A stretch of DNA of 19,363 bases from Mxb001 sp049431945 (GTDB lineage: Bacteria; Actinomycetota; Actinomycetes; S36-B12): the NCBI GenBank assembly GCA_049431945.1, contig JBMTDJ010000034.1, positions 1-19,363 of the forward strand, given 5' to 3'. Made by a program: the position numbers and the translations under genes. The notes beneath the pieces are model-generated. The model was not told the origin of the DNA and searched no databases. It worked only from the letters and a program-made list of their open reading frames with translations. Positions 1 to 7,871 of this stretch are shown in pieces. Every line of letters begins with the position of its first letter. Position 1 is the stretch's first letter.

Positions 1-12
1 GCCACGAACGGC

Positions 13-40
13 CTGGCAGACAAGCACCCTCGAGTGCTAA
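13..40. promoter_or_regulatory. Possible degenerate CIRCE (HrcA-type) inverted repeat
   Basis: The right half GAGTGCTAA (32-40) matches exactly one arm of the CIRCE operator, TTAGCACTC-N9-GAGTGCTAA, which HrcA binds upstream of chaperonin genes. The left arm CTGGCAGAC (13-21) fits the common actinobacterial variant CTGGCACTC at 7 of 9 positions, but the spacer is 10 instead of 9. If real, it would most likely control a gene to the left of the window on the minus strand, because the VOC gene to its right ends towards it. The arm match is visible; the HrcA assignment is inference. Confidence 0.28.
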
Positions 41-54
41 GTGTCGCGCCGCCC

Positions 55-426
55 TCAGTGGCGCCGCTCCTGAACGATGCAGAAGACATTCCCCTCGGGA
101 TCGGCGAGCCGGATCCACGACGTGCCGACCTCGACCACGGGGGAGCCGTCGATCCGGGTCGCACCCAGGGCTACCGCCCGTGCGGCGGCTGCCTCGATAT
201 CGGGCTCGTGGACGTCGATGTGCAGGCGGGGCTTGGCGGTCACCGGTTCGGGTACCACCTGAATGACCAGCCGGGGACCGCGGTCGGTGGGGTCGACCAG
301 CGACCAGTACGTGCGGTCGGGGGCGTCGAAGCGGCCCTCGTCCTCGACGGCGTAGCCGAGCACGGCCGACCAGAAGGCAATCATCGTGGCTGGGTCGTTG
401 ACGTCGAGCGCGATCTCGATGTGCAC
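55..426 (-). CDS. VOC (glyoxalase-like) family protein
   Basis: This 123-residue protein has the size and pattern of a single vicinal-oxygen-chelate (glyoxalase/bleomycin-resistance fold) unit. It starts with HIEIALDVNDPATMIAFWSA, typical of the first beta-alpha unit. The second half begins near RLHIDVHEPDIEAAAARAVA and ends with the family's LADPEGNVFCIVQE. It resembles the Glyoxalase_6-type stand-alone proteins of actinobacteria, whose substrates are mostly unknown. The start is a GTG, 22 bases from the divergent GTG of the isochorismatase-family gene, so the two may share a promoter region. The family call is firm; no enzymatic reaction can be assigned. Confidence 0.85.
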   Translation of the reverse strand: MHIEIALDVNDPATMIAFWSAVLGYAVEDEGRFDAPDRTYWSLVDPTDRGPRLVIQVVPEPVTAKPRLHIDVHEPDIEAAAARAVALGATRIDGSPVVEVGTSWIRLADPEGNVFCIVQERRH

Positions 427-448
427 GCGCCAAGGCTAACCTCGCGCC

Positions 449-1018
449 GTGAGCCCCGAATCCATGAGCCCGGCGCAGGATCCGCAGCACGCCCTCATCG
501 TCATCGACGTCCAGCAGGGCTTCGACGATCCCGCGTGGGGGCGGCGTGACAACCCGGACTGCGAGGCCAACATCGCCAGGCTCATCGCTGCCTGGCGCGC
601 GGCTGATCGGCCGATCGTCGTCGTACGCCATGACTCCGTCTCACCCGAATCCCCGCTGCGCCCGGCTCAGCCTGGCAACGACCTGCGTCCGGGCATCGCG
701 GGCGACGTACTCATCACTAAGAACGTCAACTCGGCCTTCTACGGCAATCCCGACCTGCATGCCTGGCTGGGCGAGCGCGGCATCAAACGGCTCACGATCT
801 GCGGCGTGACGACCAACCACTGCTGCGAGACCACCGCGCGGATGGCCGGCAACCTCGGTTACGACGTCACCTTCGTCATCGACGCAACCCACACCTTTGA
901 CCGCACCGCGCCGGATGGATCCGTGATCCCCGCCGAGGAGATCGCGCGAGTGACGGCGGCGAATCTTCACGGGGAGTTCGCCTCCGTGCGCACCACGTCC
1001 GATGTCCTGGATGCGTGA
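449..1018 (+). CDS. Isochorismatase-family cysteine hydrolase
   Basis: A 189-residue cysteine hydrolase of the isochorismatase/nicotinamidase superfamily. The expected catalytic triad is visible: Asp20 in ALIVIDVQQGF, Lys91 in ITKNVNSAFYG, and Cys125 in GVTTNHCCETTARMA, which follows the family pattern T-T-N-x-C. The length is normal for the family, whose members hydrolyse amide or vinyl-ether bonds in small molecules; the substrate cannot be read from sequence. The start chosen is GTG at 449. An ATG at 464 in the same frame would remove five residues and cannot be excluded, because no strong ribosome site is present before either. It converges with fdhD. Confidence 0.88.
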   Translation: MSPESMSPAQDPQHALIVIDVQQGFDDPAWGRRDNPDCEANIARLIAAWRAADRPIVVVRHDSVSPESPLRPAQPGNDLRPGIAGDVLITKNVNSAFYGNPDLHAWLGERGIKRLTICGVTTNHCCETTARMAGNLGYDVTFVIDATHTFDRTAPDGSVIPAEEIARVTAANLHGEFASVRTTSDVLDA

Positions 1019-1057
1019 CAGACGACAAGCGGTGAGCGACGGCCAGTCGACGAGCGG

Positions 1058-1876
1058 CTAGTCCGACAGGCCGAGTCGCTCGGCGCCTGCGTAGATATTG
1101 AGTGAGTCGCCTCGGACAAAGCCCACGAGGGTGAGGCCGGACTCCCGCGCGAGGTCCACCGCGAGGGTGCTCGGTGCGGATACCGCGGCCAGCAGGGGTA
1201 CGCCGGCCATGACGGCCTTGTGAACCAGCTCGGCCGATGCGCGACCGCTCACCTGCAGGGCGTGGCCGGTCAACGGCAGGCGCCCCTCCTGGAGCGCCCA
1301 GCCGACGACCTTGTCCACCGCGTTGTGGCGACCGACGTCCTCTCGTGCGCAGATGAGCTCACCGTCGCGCGTGAAGAGTCCGGCCGCGTGGAGGCCGCCG
1401 CTCGCGGCGAAGCCGCGCTGAGCGGTGAGCAGGGCATCGGGCTGGCGCAGCACCGCGTCGATGGCGAAGGTCGACGCGTCCTCCGTGAGTGGCCAACGTC
1501 GGGTCTTCTGGGTCATCGCGATCATGTCCGCGCCGCATATCCCGCAGGCACTCGACGTCGCGTGCAGTCGAGAGGCGATGGGCGTGCGACTGCGCGTCGC
1601 CACCTGAATGATGCGTCTGACTTGCCCGGAATCGTCTTCGAGGTGCTCGAAGCACTCCTTGGCTTCGGTCACCTCTCCGATGGAGTCGAGGGCGCCCTCG
1701 CTGACCAGCCAGCCGAGTGCGAGTTCGATGTCGTGACCCGGTGTGCGCATCGTCGTCGACACCGTGACGCCGTCGACCTCGATCTCAAGCGGCTCCTCGA
1801 CGGCGAGAGCATCGGGGCCGGCGGTCACCTCGCCGTCGCGCCAGCGCAGCACACGGCGACGATCGGTCGATGCCAT
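1058..1876 (-). CDS. fdhD: Formate dehydrogenase accessory sulfurtransferase FdhD
   Basis: FdhD moves sulfur from the cysteine desulfurase to the molybdenum cofactor of formate dehydrogenases, which activates them. The 272-residue protein carries the conserved CxxC motif in SSACGICGADMI (Cys111 and Cys114), the motif LALGWLVSEG near residue 53, and the C-terminal segments CAREDVGRHNAVDKVVGWAL and VSGRASAELVHKAVMAGVP, all characteristic. The frame is open further upstream to 1951, but I start at ATG 1876 because GGAGG lies 6 bases before it (1883-1887) and the extra 25 residues are unlike the family. It is divergent from fdsGBAD, whose product it should mature, which supports a Mo-bisMGD enzyme. 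Confidence 0.95.
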   Translation of the reverse strand: MASTDRRRVLRWRDGEVTAGPDALAVEEPLEIEVDGVTVSTTMRTPGHDIELALGWLVSEGALDSIGEVTEAKECFEHLEDDSGQVRRIIQVATRSRTPIASRLHATSSACGICGADMIAMTQKTRRWPLTEDASTFAIDAVLRQPDALLTAQRGFAASGGLHAAGLFTRDGELICAREDVGRHNAVDKVVGWALQEGRLPLTGHALQVSGRASAELVHKAVMAGVPLLAAVSAPSTLAVDLARESGLTLVGFVRGDSLNIYAGAERLGLSD

Positions 1877-2029
1877 GTCATCCCTCCGCAGCGGCCCGGG
1901 GTCGGGCGGGGCCACCCTGGGTTGGCGCAGCCGCCCGTGTCGGGCAAGCACGCCCCAGCCTAGGGGTCACCGCGCCGGGCGGTGACCGACCGAAGGCTCG
2001 GTTTCACCATGTGGAACCTCGGTTGCGTG

Positions 2030-2048
2030 ATTGGTCAATGGTTTCCAT
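2030..2048. promoter_or_regulatory. Two small adjacent inverted repeats in the fdhD-fdsG divergent promoter region
   Basis: The 234-base gap between the divergent starts of fdhD (1876) and fdsG (2111) contains ATTG-GT-CAAT (2030-2039) running directly into ATGG-TTT-CCAT (2038-2048). This AT-rich dyad pair stands out from its GC-rich surroundings and could be an operator for a regulator shared by the formate dehydrogenase and its maturase. No regulator gene lies next to it, and I cannot place convincing -35 and -10 boxes. The symmetry is seen; the function is inference. Confidence 0.25.
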
Positions 2049-2110
2049 GGGAAGGAAGGTGTGGCCTACCCTGGAGTCTCGGGCTCGCGGTGAGGAAAGG
2101 TGGTGCCACG

Positions 2111-2587
2111 GTGTCCCGTCATCAGGCGTGGTCCGCCGAGACCGTTGCGCTCACCCTGCGATCGCTGCCCCCATCCGAGCGACTCATCCTCCCTGCGCTC
2201 CAGCGCGTCCAGCAGATCTTCGGTTGGATCCCCGACGAGGCCGTTGATCTCATCGCCGCTGAGCTCAACGTCTCGCGCGCCGAGGTTGTCGGTGTCCTCA
2301 CCTACTACCACGATCTGCGCCAGTCACCTCCACCCGACGTCCACGTGCAGGTGTGCGTCGCCGAGGCTTGCCAGTCTGTGGGATCACGTGAGCTCGTGGC
2401 CAGCCTCGAAGCGGCGTACGGCGTGCCGCTTGGCTCACGAGTCGATGACGTCGAGTTCTCTGCCGTCTACTGCCTCGGCAACTGCGCGCTTGGTCCCGCG
2501 GCCATGGTCGAGGGTCGGCTTGTCGGCCGATGCGACGTCGATCGCATTCGCGAGGCTGTCGCGCGCGCGCAGGAGGTTCGCGCATGA
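2111..2587 (+). CDS. fdsG: NAD-dependent formate dehydrogenase gamma subunit (NuoE-like)
   Basis: FdsG is the small NuoE-like [2Fe-2S] subunit of soluble NAD-dependent formate dehydrogenase. The 158-residue protein has the thioredoxin-like 2Fe-2S ligand pattern C-x4-C (Cys82, Cys87 in VCVAEACQSVG) and C-x3-C (Cys121, Cys125 in YCLGNCALGP). It also has the N-terminal helix pattern LPALQRVQQIFGWIPDEAVDLIA and the conserved GVLTYYHDL. The open frame begins at 1982, but the extra 43 residues are not family-like. GTG 2111 is preferred because AAAGGTGG (2096-2103) lies 7 bases before it and the resulting length fits. It begins the fdsGBAD operon, and its TGA overlaps the next ATG. Confidence 0.93.
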   Translation: MSRHQAWSAETVALTLRSLPPSERLILPALQRVQQIFGWIPDEAVDLIAAELNVSRAEVVGVLTYYHDLRQSPPPDVHVQVCVAEACQSVGSRELVASLEAAYGVPLGSRVDDVEFSAVYCLGNCALGPAAMVEGRLVGRCDVDRIREAVARAQEVRA

Positions 2588-4113
2588 CCCGGGTCTTCGT
2601 CCCGCGTGACAGCGCAGCGCGCTCGGTGGGCGCTGACGAGGTGGCCGCTGCGCTTGAGGCGAGCGGTGTCGAGGTCGTGCGCAATGGCTCGCGCGGCATG
2701 CTCTGGCTCGAGCCGCTCGTCGAGGTCGAGACTCCGGCTGGCCGTGTGGGCTACGGCCCAGTGGCCGCCGCGGACATCCCCGGTCTCATGGACGCCGGCA
2801 TGCTCGACGGTGTCGACCATCCACTGCGCATCGGCATCGTCGACGAGTTTCCGTGGCTCGCCTCGCAGCAGCGCGTGACCTTCGCCCGCGTCGGCATCAT
2901 CGACCCTCTCGACCTCGATGCCTACCGGGAGACCGGTGGCCTGCGCGGCCTGGCTCGTGCCGTGTCCATCCCGCAGGAGGAGGTCGTCGCCGATGTGCTC
3001 GCCTCCGGCCTGCGCGGGCGCGGGGGAGCGGGCTTCCCCGCCGGCATCAAGTGGCGCACCGTGCTCGAGGCCGAGGCTGACGTCAAATACGTGTGCTGCA
3101 ATGCGGATGAGGGAGACAGCGGTACGTTCGCCGACCGCATGCTCATGGAGGGTGACCCCTTCACCTTGCTCGAGGGCATGGCGATCGCCGGCATTGCTAC
3201 AGGTGCGACGCAGGGCCTGATCTACGTGCGCTCGGAATACCCCGACGCTATTGCCACCCTGCGCACCGCCATCGACATCGCGCACGTCGACGGCTGGCTC
3301 GGTCCCGACGTTCTGGGCTCCGGCCGCGCATTCGACATCCGCGTCATCGAGGGCGCCGGCTCCTACGTCTGCGGCGAGGAGACCGCGATGCTCGAGAGCC
3401 TCGAGGGCAAGCGCGGCATGGTCCGACCCAAGCCCCCGATCCCCGCACTCCAGGGTCTCTTCGGCAAGCCGACGCTGGTCAACAACGTCCTCACCCTCGC
3501 TGCGGTGCCCGGGATCATCGCCGACGGTGCCGCGGCGTACCAGGCACTCGGCGTGGACCGCTCGCGCGGCACCCAGGTCTTCCAGCTCGCCGGCAACATC
3601 GCGCGCGGCGGCATCGTCGAGTTGGCCTTCGGCGTGACGCTCGGCGAACTCGTCGAGGGGTACGGCGGGGGCACGCTCTCCGGCCGTCCGCTACGGGCCG
3701 TGCAGGTCGGCGGACCCCTGGGTGCCTATCTGCCCGCGGACACCCTCGACGTGCCCATGGACTACGAGGCCCTCGCCGCGGCGGGCGGCCTGCTCGGCCA
3801 CGGAGGCATCGTGGCCTTTGACGACAGCGTCGACATGGCGGCGCAGGCGCGCTTCGCCATGGAGTTCTGCGCGGTGGAGTCCTGCGGCAAGTGCACCCCC
3901 TGCCGTGTCGGCTCGACGCGCGGGGTCGAGGTCATCGACAAGATCACCGCGGGCGTCGAGCGAGAGCGCAATCTGGTCCTCCTGGAGGACCTGTGCACGA
4001 CCATGACCGATGGGTCACTCTGCGCGATGGGCGGCCTCACACCCCTTCCGGTGCGCAGCGCTCTGGCACACTTTCCTGAGGACTTCCATCGCACGCCCGA
4101 GGTGACGTCATGA
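2584..4113 (+). CDS. fdsB: NAD-dependent formate dehydrogenase beta subunit (NuoF-like)
   Basis: This subunit carries FMN, the NADH site and one [4Fe-4S] cluster, and passes electrons from the alpha subunit to NAD+. The 509 residues contain an N-terminal ~100-residue thioredoxin-like region without a cysteine cluster. Then come the FMN/NAD motif GLRGRGGAGFPAGIKW (143-157), CNADEGDSGTFADR (172-185), and GAGSYVCGEETAMLESLEGKRG (from 257). An SLBB-like region follows, and the cluster ligands Cys434, Cys437, Cys440 and Cys480 (ESCGKCTPCR, then x39-C). The start ATG 2584 overlaps the fdsG stop as ATGA, and its own stop overlaps fdsA in the same way, which indicates tight translational coupling. 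Confidence 0.96.
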   Translation: MTRVFVPRDSAARSVGADEVAAALEASGVEVVRNGSRGMLWLEPLVEVETPAGRVGYGPVAAADIPGLMDAGMLDGVDHPLRIGIVDEFPWLASQQRVTFARVGIIDPLDLDAYRETGGLRGLARAVSIPQEEVVADVLASGLRGRGGAGFPAGIKWRTVLEAEADVKYVCCNADEGDSGTFADRMLMEGDPFTLLEGMAIAGIATGATQGLIYVRSEYPDAIATLRTAIDIAHVDGWLGPDVLGSGRAFDIRVIEGAGSYVCGEETAMLESLEGKRGMVRPKPPIPALQGLFGKPTLVNNVLTLAAVPGIIADGAAAYQALGVDRSRGTQVFQLAGNIARGGIVELAFGVTLGELVEGYGGGTLSGRPLRAVQVGGPLGAYLPADTLDVPMDYEALAAAGGLLGHGGIVAFDDSVDMAAQARFAMEFCAVESCGKCTPCRVGSTRGVEVIDKITAGVERERNLVLLEDLCTTMTDGSLCAMGGLTPLPVRSALAHFPEDFHRTPEVTS

Positions 4114-6923
4114 CCCTGCTGCACGAGCCCGACTACGGCACGCCTGCATCCACGTCGCCCGAGTGCATCGACGTCGTCGTCGACGGCATTCCCGTCAGCG
4201 TCCCCGTGGGCACGTCGGTCATGCGCGCGGCCGCCGAGGCGGGGGTCGGCGTACCCAAGCTCTGCGCCACCGACTCCCTCCAGCCCTTCGGCTCCTGCCG
4301 GCTGTGCCTGGTCGAGATCGACGGCAAGAAGGGCACGCCTGCCTCCTGCACCACTCCCTGCGAGCCCGGCATGGTCGTGCGCACCCAGACCCCGCGCGTC
4401 GAGGAGCTCCGCCGCAATGTCATGGAGCTGTACATCTCAGATCATCCGCTCGACTGCCTCACCTGCCCGGCCAATGGCGACTGCGAACTCCAGGACATGG
4501 CGGGCGTCGTCGGCCTGCGCGAGGTGCGCTACGGCTACGAGGGCGAGAACCACCTCGATGCACCGACGGACGATTCCAATCCCTATTTCAGCTTCGATGA
4601 GTCCAAGTGCATTGTCTGCAGCCGCTGCGTACGCGCCTGCGACGAGATCCAGGGCACCCTCGCGCTCACCATCGTCGGTCGCGGCTTCGACTCCAAGGTG
4701 AGCCCGGGTGGCCGCAGCTTCTTCGACAGCGAGTGCGTCTCGTGCGGTGCTTGCGTCCAGGCCTGCCCCACGGCCACGCTCGAGGAGAAGTCCGTCATCG
4801 ACCTCGGCATGCCGACCCGCACGGTCCAGACCACGTGCGCCTACTGCGGTGTCGGCTGCTCCTTCAACGCCGAACTACGCGGCGACGAGCTCGTGCGCAT
4901 GGTGCCCACCAAGGATGGCGGCGCCAACGAGGGTCACTCCTGCGTCAAGGGACGCTTCGCCTGGGGCTACGCCACCCACACCGACCGCGTACTCACCCCA
5001 CTCGTCCGCGAGTCAATCGACGAGCCCTGGCGCGAAGCGAGTTGGGAGGAGGCGATCGGCTTCGCCGCTGATCGCATCCGCGACATCCAGTCACGCCATG
5101 GCGTCGACAGCGTCGGCGGGATCACCTCCTCGCGCTGCACCAACGAAGAGGTCTTCGTCGTCCAGAAGATGGTGCGAGCAGCCTTCGGCACCAACAATGT
5201 CGACACCTGCGCCCGCGTCTGTCACTCGCCGACCGGATACGGACTCAAGCAGACCTTCGGCACCTCGGCCGGCACGCAGGACTTCAAGTCAGTGCAAGAG
5301 GCTGACGTCATCATGGTGATCGGCGCTAATCCGACGGATGCCCACCCGGTCTTCGGCTCCCGCATGAAGCGACGTCTGCGCGAGGGGGCCCGCCTCATCG
5401 TGCTGGATCCGCGCCGAATTGACCTCGTGCGCTCACCGCACATCGAGTCCGACTTCCACCTGCAGCTTCAGCCGGGCACCAACGTCGCCATTGTCAACGC
5501 CATGGGCCACGTCGTCGCGACCGAGGGCCTCATCGACCGTGAGTTCATCGCCGACCGCTGCGACCCGGTCACCTTCGCCGCCTGGGAGGAGTTCATCCGC
5601 CAGCCGGAGAACTCACCCGAGGCCGTCGAGGCAGTCTCCGGCGTACCCGCCGAGGAGATCCGCGGCGCTGCCCGGCTCTACGCCGCCGGCCCCAATTCCG
5701 CCATCTACTACGGCCTCGGCGTCACCGAGCACAGCCAGGGCTCCACGATGGTGATGGCGATGGCCAATCTCGCCATGGCGACAGGCAACATCGGTCGCGA
5801 CGGGGTCGGTGTCAATCCGCTGAGAGGGCAGAACAACGTCCAGGGCTCCTGCGACATGGGGTCCTTCCCTCACGAACTCCCCGGATACCGCCACGTCTCC
5901 GATGACGCGGTTCGCGAGCAGTTCGAGACCCTGTGGGGAGCGGAACTGCGCGGCGATCCCGGCATGCGCATCCCCAACATGCTCGATGCCGCTGTCGTGG
6001 GTGAGTTCAAGGCGATGTTCGTGCAAGGAGAGGACATCGCTCAGTCCGACCCCAATACCCAGCACGTCCAGCGTGCCCTGGAGTCGATGGAACTCGTCAT
6101 CGTCCAGGACCTCTTCCTCAACGAGACTGCCCGCTACGCCCACGTCTTCCTGCCCGGCACGTCATTCCTGGAGAAGGACGGCACCTTCACCAACGCCGAG
6201 CGCCGCATCAATCGTGTGCGTCCGGTGATGGCGAGCAAGACGGGCAAGCAGGAGTGGGAGGTCACGTGCGACCTCAGCGCTGCCCTCGGCTACCCGATGC
6301 ACTACGACTCGTCCAGCCAGATCATGGATGAGATCGCCGCTCTCACTCCGACCTTCGCCGGTGTCTCCTTCGCACTCCTTGACGAGGTCGGGAGCGTGCA
6401 GTGGCCGTGCAACGCCGAGCATCCGCTGGGCACGCCGATCATGCACGTGGAGGGCTTCGTGCGCGGCAAGGGCGCCTTCCAGGTGACGCCCTTCGTCCCC
6501 ACGGACGAGCGCACGACACGCCGTTACCCGCTCGTGCTCACCACCGGCCGCATCCTCAGTCAGTACAACGTCGGAGCCCAGACCCGGCGCACGGCCAACG
6601 TCGCCTGGCACGACGAGGACGTGCTCGACATCCATGAAGCCGACGCCGAGGCGCGGGGGATCGCCGACGGCACCTGGGTGACGATCGCCAGTCGCGTGGG
6701 CACGACGGTCATGCGCGCGCACGTGACCGACCGCGTCCCACCGGGCGTCGTCTACACGACCTTCCACTTCCCTGACAGTGGTGCCAATGTGATCACGACC
6801 GAATACTCCGACTGGGCGACCAACTGCCCGGAGTACAAGGTGACCGCAGTGGAGGTCACCCCCACGCTGCGCGGACCTGAGGCGACGGCGGTCGCTGCGG
6901 GCGCTGAGACGGTGACCGCATAG
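4110..6923 (+). CDS. fdsA: NAD-dependent formate dehydrogenase alpha (catalytic, molybdopterin) subunit
   Basis: The catalytic subunit oxidises formate to CO2 at a molybdenum-bisMGD centre. The 937 residues show the full cluster chain: a [2Fe-2S] ferredoxin domain (Cys52, 63, 66, 80), an HxxxCxxCxxxxxC cluster (His112, Cys116, 119, 125), two [4Fe-4S] clusters (Cys167/170/173/177 and Cys209/212/215/219), and the [4Fe-4S] at the head of the molybdopterin domain (Cys243, 246, 250, 278). The Mo ligand is Cys371, followed by His372, in CARVCHSPTGYG. It is therefore a cysteine enzyme rather than a selenocysteine one. The C-terminal ~120 residues form the molybdopterin dinucleotide-binding domain. 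The length matches FdsA. It overlaps fdsB by ATGA, and fdsD follows 2 bases after its stop. Confidence 0.97.
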   Translation: MTLLHEPDYGTPASTSPECIDVVVDGIPVSVPVGTSVMRAAAEAGVGVPKLCATDSLQPFGSCRLCLVEIDGKKGTPASCTTPCEPGMVVRTQTPRVEELRRNVMELYISDHPLDCLTCPANGDCELQDMAGVVGLREVRYGYEGENHLDAPTDDSNPYFSFDESKCIVCSRCVRACDEIQGTLALTIVGRGFDSKVSPGGRSFFDSECVSCGACVQACPTATLEEKSVIDLGMPTRTVQTTCAYCGVGCSFNAELRGDELVRMVPTKDGGANEGHSCVKGRFAWGYATHTDRVLTPLVRESIDEPWREASWEEAIGFAADRIRDIQSRHGVDSVGGITSSRCTNEEVFVVQKMVRAAFGTNNVDTCARVCHSPTGYGLKQTFGTSAGTQDFKSVQEADVIMVIGANPTDAHPVFGSRMKRRLREGARLIVLDPRRIDLVRSPHIESDFHLQLQPGTNVAIVNAMGHVVATEGLIDREFIADRCDPVTFAAWEEFIRQPENSPEAVEAVSGVPAEEIRGAARLYAAGPNSAIYYGLGVTEHSQGSTMVMAMANLAMATGNIGRDGVGVNPLRGQNNVQGSCDMGSFPHELPGYRHVSDDAVREQFETLWGAELRGDPGMRIPNMLDAAVVGEFKAMFVQGEDIAQSDPNTQHVQRALESMELVIVQDLFLNETARYAHVFLPGTSFLEKDGTFTNAERRINRVRPVMASKTGKQEWEVTCDLSAALGYPMHYDSSSQIMDEIAALTPTFAGVSFALLDEVGSVQWPCNAEHPLGTPIMHVEGFVRGKGAFQVTPFVPTDERTTRRYPLVLTTGRILSQYNVGAQTRRTANVAWHDEDVLDIHEADAEARGIADGTWVTIASRVGTTVMRAHVTDRVPPGVVYTTFHFPDSGANVITTEYSDWATNCPEYKVTAVEVTPTLRGPEATAVAAGAETVTA

Positions 6924-6925
6924 CC

Positions 6926-7135
6926 GTGCGCATCGAGACCCTCACCCGGATGTCCGGGCAGATCGCCGCGAACTGCGCTGGCCTGACCGACGATCAGGCC
7001 ATTGCCCGCATCTCGGAGCACCTTCGGGCCTTCTGGACCCCTGCGATGCTCGACCAACTCCACGAATACGACGTGGCGCATCCCGGTGACCTCGACCCCC
7101 GTGTGAGCACGGCAATTGACCTGATCGGCGTCTGA
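6926..7135 (+). CDS. fdsD: NAD-dependent formate dehydrogenase delta subunit
   Basis: This 69-residue protein matches the small FdsD family: MSGQIAANCAG, then AIARISEHLRAFWTPAMLDQL, where the IAxHLRxFWxPxM core is the signature. In characterised systems FdsD is a small subunit or assembly aid of the cytosolic complex encoded at the end of fdsGBACD. Here there is no fdsC between fdsA and fdsD; that sulfurtransferase role is taken by the divergent fdhD. The GTG at 6926, two bases after the fdsA stop, is used as start. An internal ATG at 6950 is possible but would cut conserved N-terminal residues. Confidence 0.88.
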   Translation: MRIETLTRMSGQIAANCAGLTDDQAIARISEHLRAFWTPAMLDQLHEYDVAHPGDLDPRVSTAIDLIGV

Positions 7136-7206
7136 ATTTCCGCCGAAAGCGGCCCGAGGCGCGCGTGGATCCACTTGGATGAGGGTCCCTAGAGCGAGGA
7201 GAAGCC

Positions 7207-7458
7207 ATGGCAGACGATGACATCGAGGCAGGCGAGTCGATCGAGATCACCGAGTTGGTCGATGACGATGGGAACGTGATTGGAACTGTGGTGGACGACG
7301 TCATGGTCGTCACGAGCGAGGATGGTTCGGTCGTCGAGGAGGTTGTTGATGTCTTCGACGCTGACGGCAACCTCGTCGCGGAGGAGGACGTCGTCGACGT
7401 CTATGACGCTGACGGCAACCTCGTCGCCGAGGCCGGCGAGATCATCGTCGAGGGCTGA
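7207..7458 (+). CDS. Small, extremely acidic repeat protein of unknown function
   Basis: An 83-residue protein I do not recognise. It contains 28 Asp/Glu and no Lys, Arg, His, Cys, Pro or Trp. Nearly all of it consists of about four degenerate ~16-residue units with a D-x-D-G-N/S-x-V core: LVDDDGNVIG, VTSEDGSVVE, VFDADGNLVA and VYDADGNLVA. The last two units (7342-7389 and 7390-7437) are 39/48 identical as DNA. Alternating Val and acidic residues suggest short beta strands joined by possible Ca2+-binding DADGN turns (inference). A strong ribosome site, GAGGAGAAGCC, precedes ATG 7207, so it is very likely expressed. It lies 71 bases after fdsD on the same strand and may be cotranscribed. No signal peptide or membrane segment is seen. 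Confidence 0.8.
   Translation: MADDDIEAGESIEITELVDDDGNVIGTVVDDVMVVTSEDGSVVEEVVDVFDADGNLVAEEDVVDVYDADGNLVAEAGEIIVEG
7342..7437 (+). repeat. Two tandem 48-bp coding repeats
   Basis: Units 7342-7389 and 7390-7437 encode VVDVFDADGNLVAEED and VVDVYDADGNLVAEAG. They share a perfect 23-base block (7357-7379 and 7405-7427), including synonymous positions, which points to a recent in-frame duplication within the acidic protein gene rather than selection on protein sequence alone. Confidence 0.9.
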
Positions 7459-7463
7459 CCCTC
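7450..7463. terminator. Possible small stem-loop covering two convergent stop codons
   Basis: GAGGG-CTGA-CCCTC forms a 5-bp stem with a 4-base loop. It spans the stop of the acidic protein gene (7456-7458) and part of the stop of the convergent cupin gene (7462-7464), which end only 3 bases apart. It has no T tract and is short, so terminator function is uncertain. Confidence 0.25.
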
Positions 7464-7815
7464 AACGGATGGAGACGTAGTACTTCACGATCGTCTCCTC
7501 GACATCCCAGCGGCCGTACCAGCCGCGCGGAAAGACGACGGTGCTTCCCTCGGAGATCTCCGTGACCGTGCCATCTGCATCCGTCACCCGGGCTCGTCCG
7601 GCAAGGATCATGACGGACTCCTCGTCCGGACGGTCCTCGACCGTCCAGCCGCCGGGTGTGCATTCCCACAGTCCGGTCTCGACGTTCTCCCACGTCTTGA
7701 GCACGCACCCGCGCGTCATGGGATTGCCCGAGTCGGCCCCGGGCTTGAGGCCCCAGTCCTCGAGGCGGTCTGCGAGCGAGTGCCAGGTGCTGGCGATGAC
7801 AAGGGGATGAGTCAC
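7462..7815 (-). CDS. Cupin domain protein (Cupin_3 / DUF861 type)
   Basis: A 117-residue single-domain cupin. The sequence GLWECTPGGWTVEDRPDEESVMILAGRARVTDADGTVTEISEGSTVVFPRGWYGRWDVEETIVKYYV follows the Cupin_3 consensus seen in (S)-ureidoglycine aminohydrolase-like and ethanolamine-utilisation-like cupins: G-x-W-x-x-T-P-G, then E-x-x-x-I-L-x-G, then the P-x-G-W-x-G-x-W turn. Many small members have no known reaction. GTG 7815 is the start, with GGAGG four bases upstream. It reads away from the tRNA gene and converges on the acidic protein gene. Confidence 0.85.
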   Translation of the reverse strand: MTHPLVIASTWHSLADRLEDWGLKPGADSGNPMTRGCVLKTWENVETGLWECTPGGWTVEDRPDEESVMILAGRARVTDADGTVTEISEGSTVVFPRGWYGRWDVEETIVKYYVSIR

Positions 7816-7871
7816 TGGTCCTCCGGGTGTGTGAAGCGGAAGTCTAGCGGCCTGGCAGGATAGAGCGGCCC

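Noticed and set aside
1220..1963. 247-codon open frame on the plus strand
   Set aside because: It is antisense to fdhD, whose CxxC and other motifs are unambiguous.
1982..2110. N-terminal extension of fdsG by 43 residues
   Set aside because: The extra residues are not family-like, the region holds promoter-like dyads, and GTG 2111 has a well-placed ribosome site.
2467..3285. 272-codon open frame on the minus strand
   Set aside because: It is a mirror frame of fdsG and fdsB in GC-rich sequence, with no family resemblance.
4110..6923. Possible selenocysteine formate dehydrogenase
   Set aside because: The metal-ligand position is an ordinary cysteine codon (Cys371), and no in-frame TGA with a following hairpin is needed.
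7140..7152. CCGC-CGAAA-GCGG hairpin after fdsD as a terminator
   Set aside because: The stem is only 4 bp and has no T tract, so it is not distinguishable from chance in GC-rich sequence.
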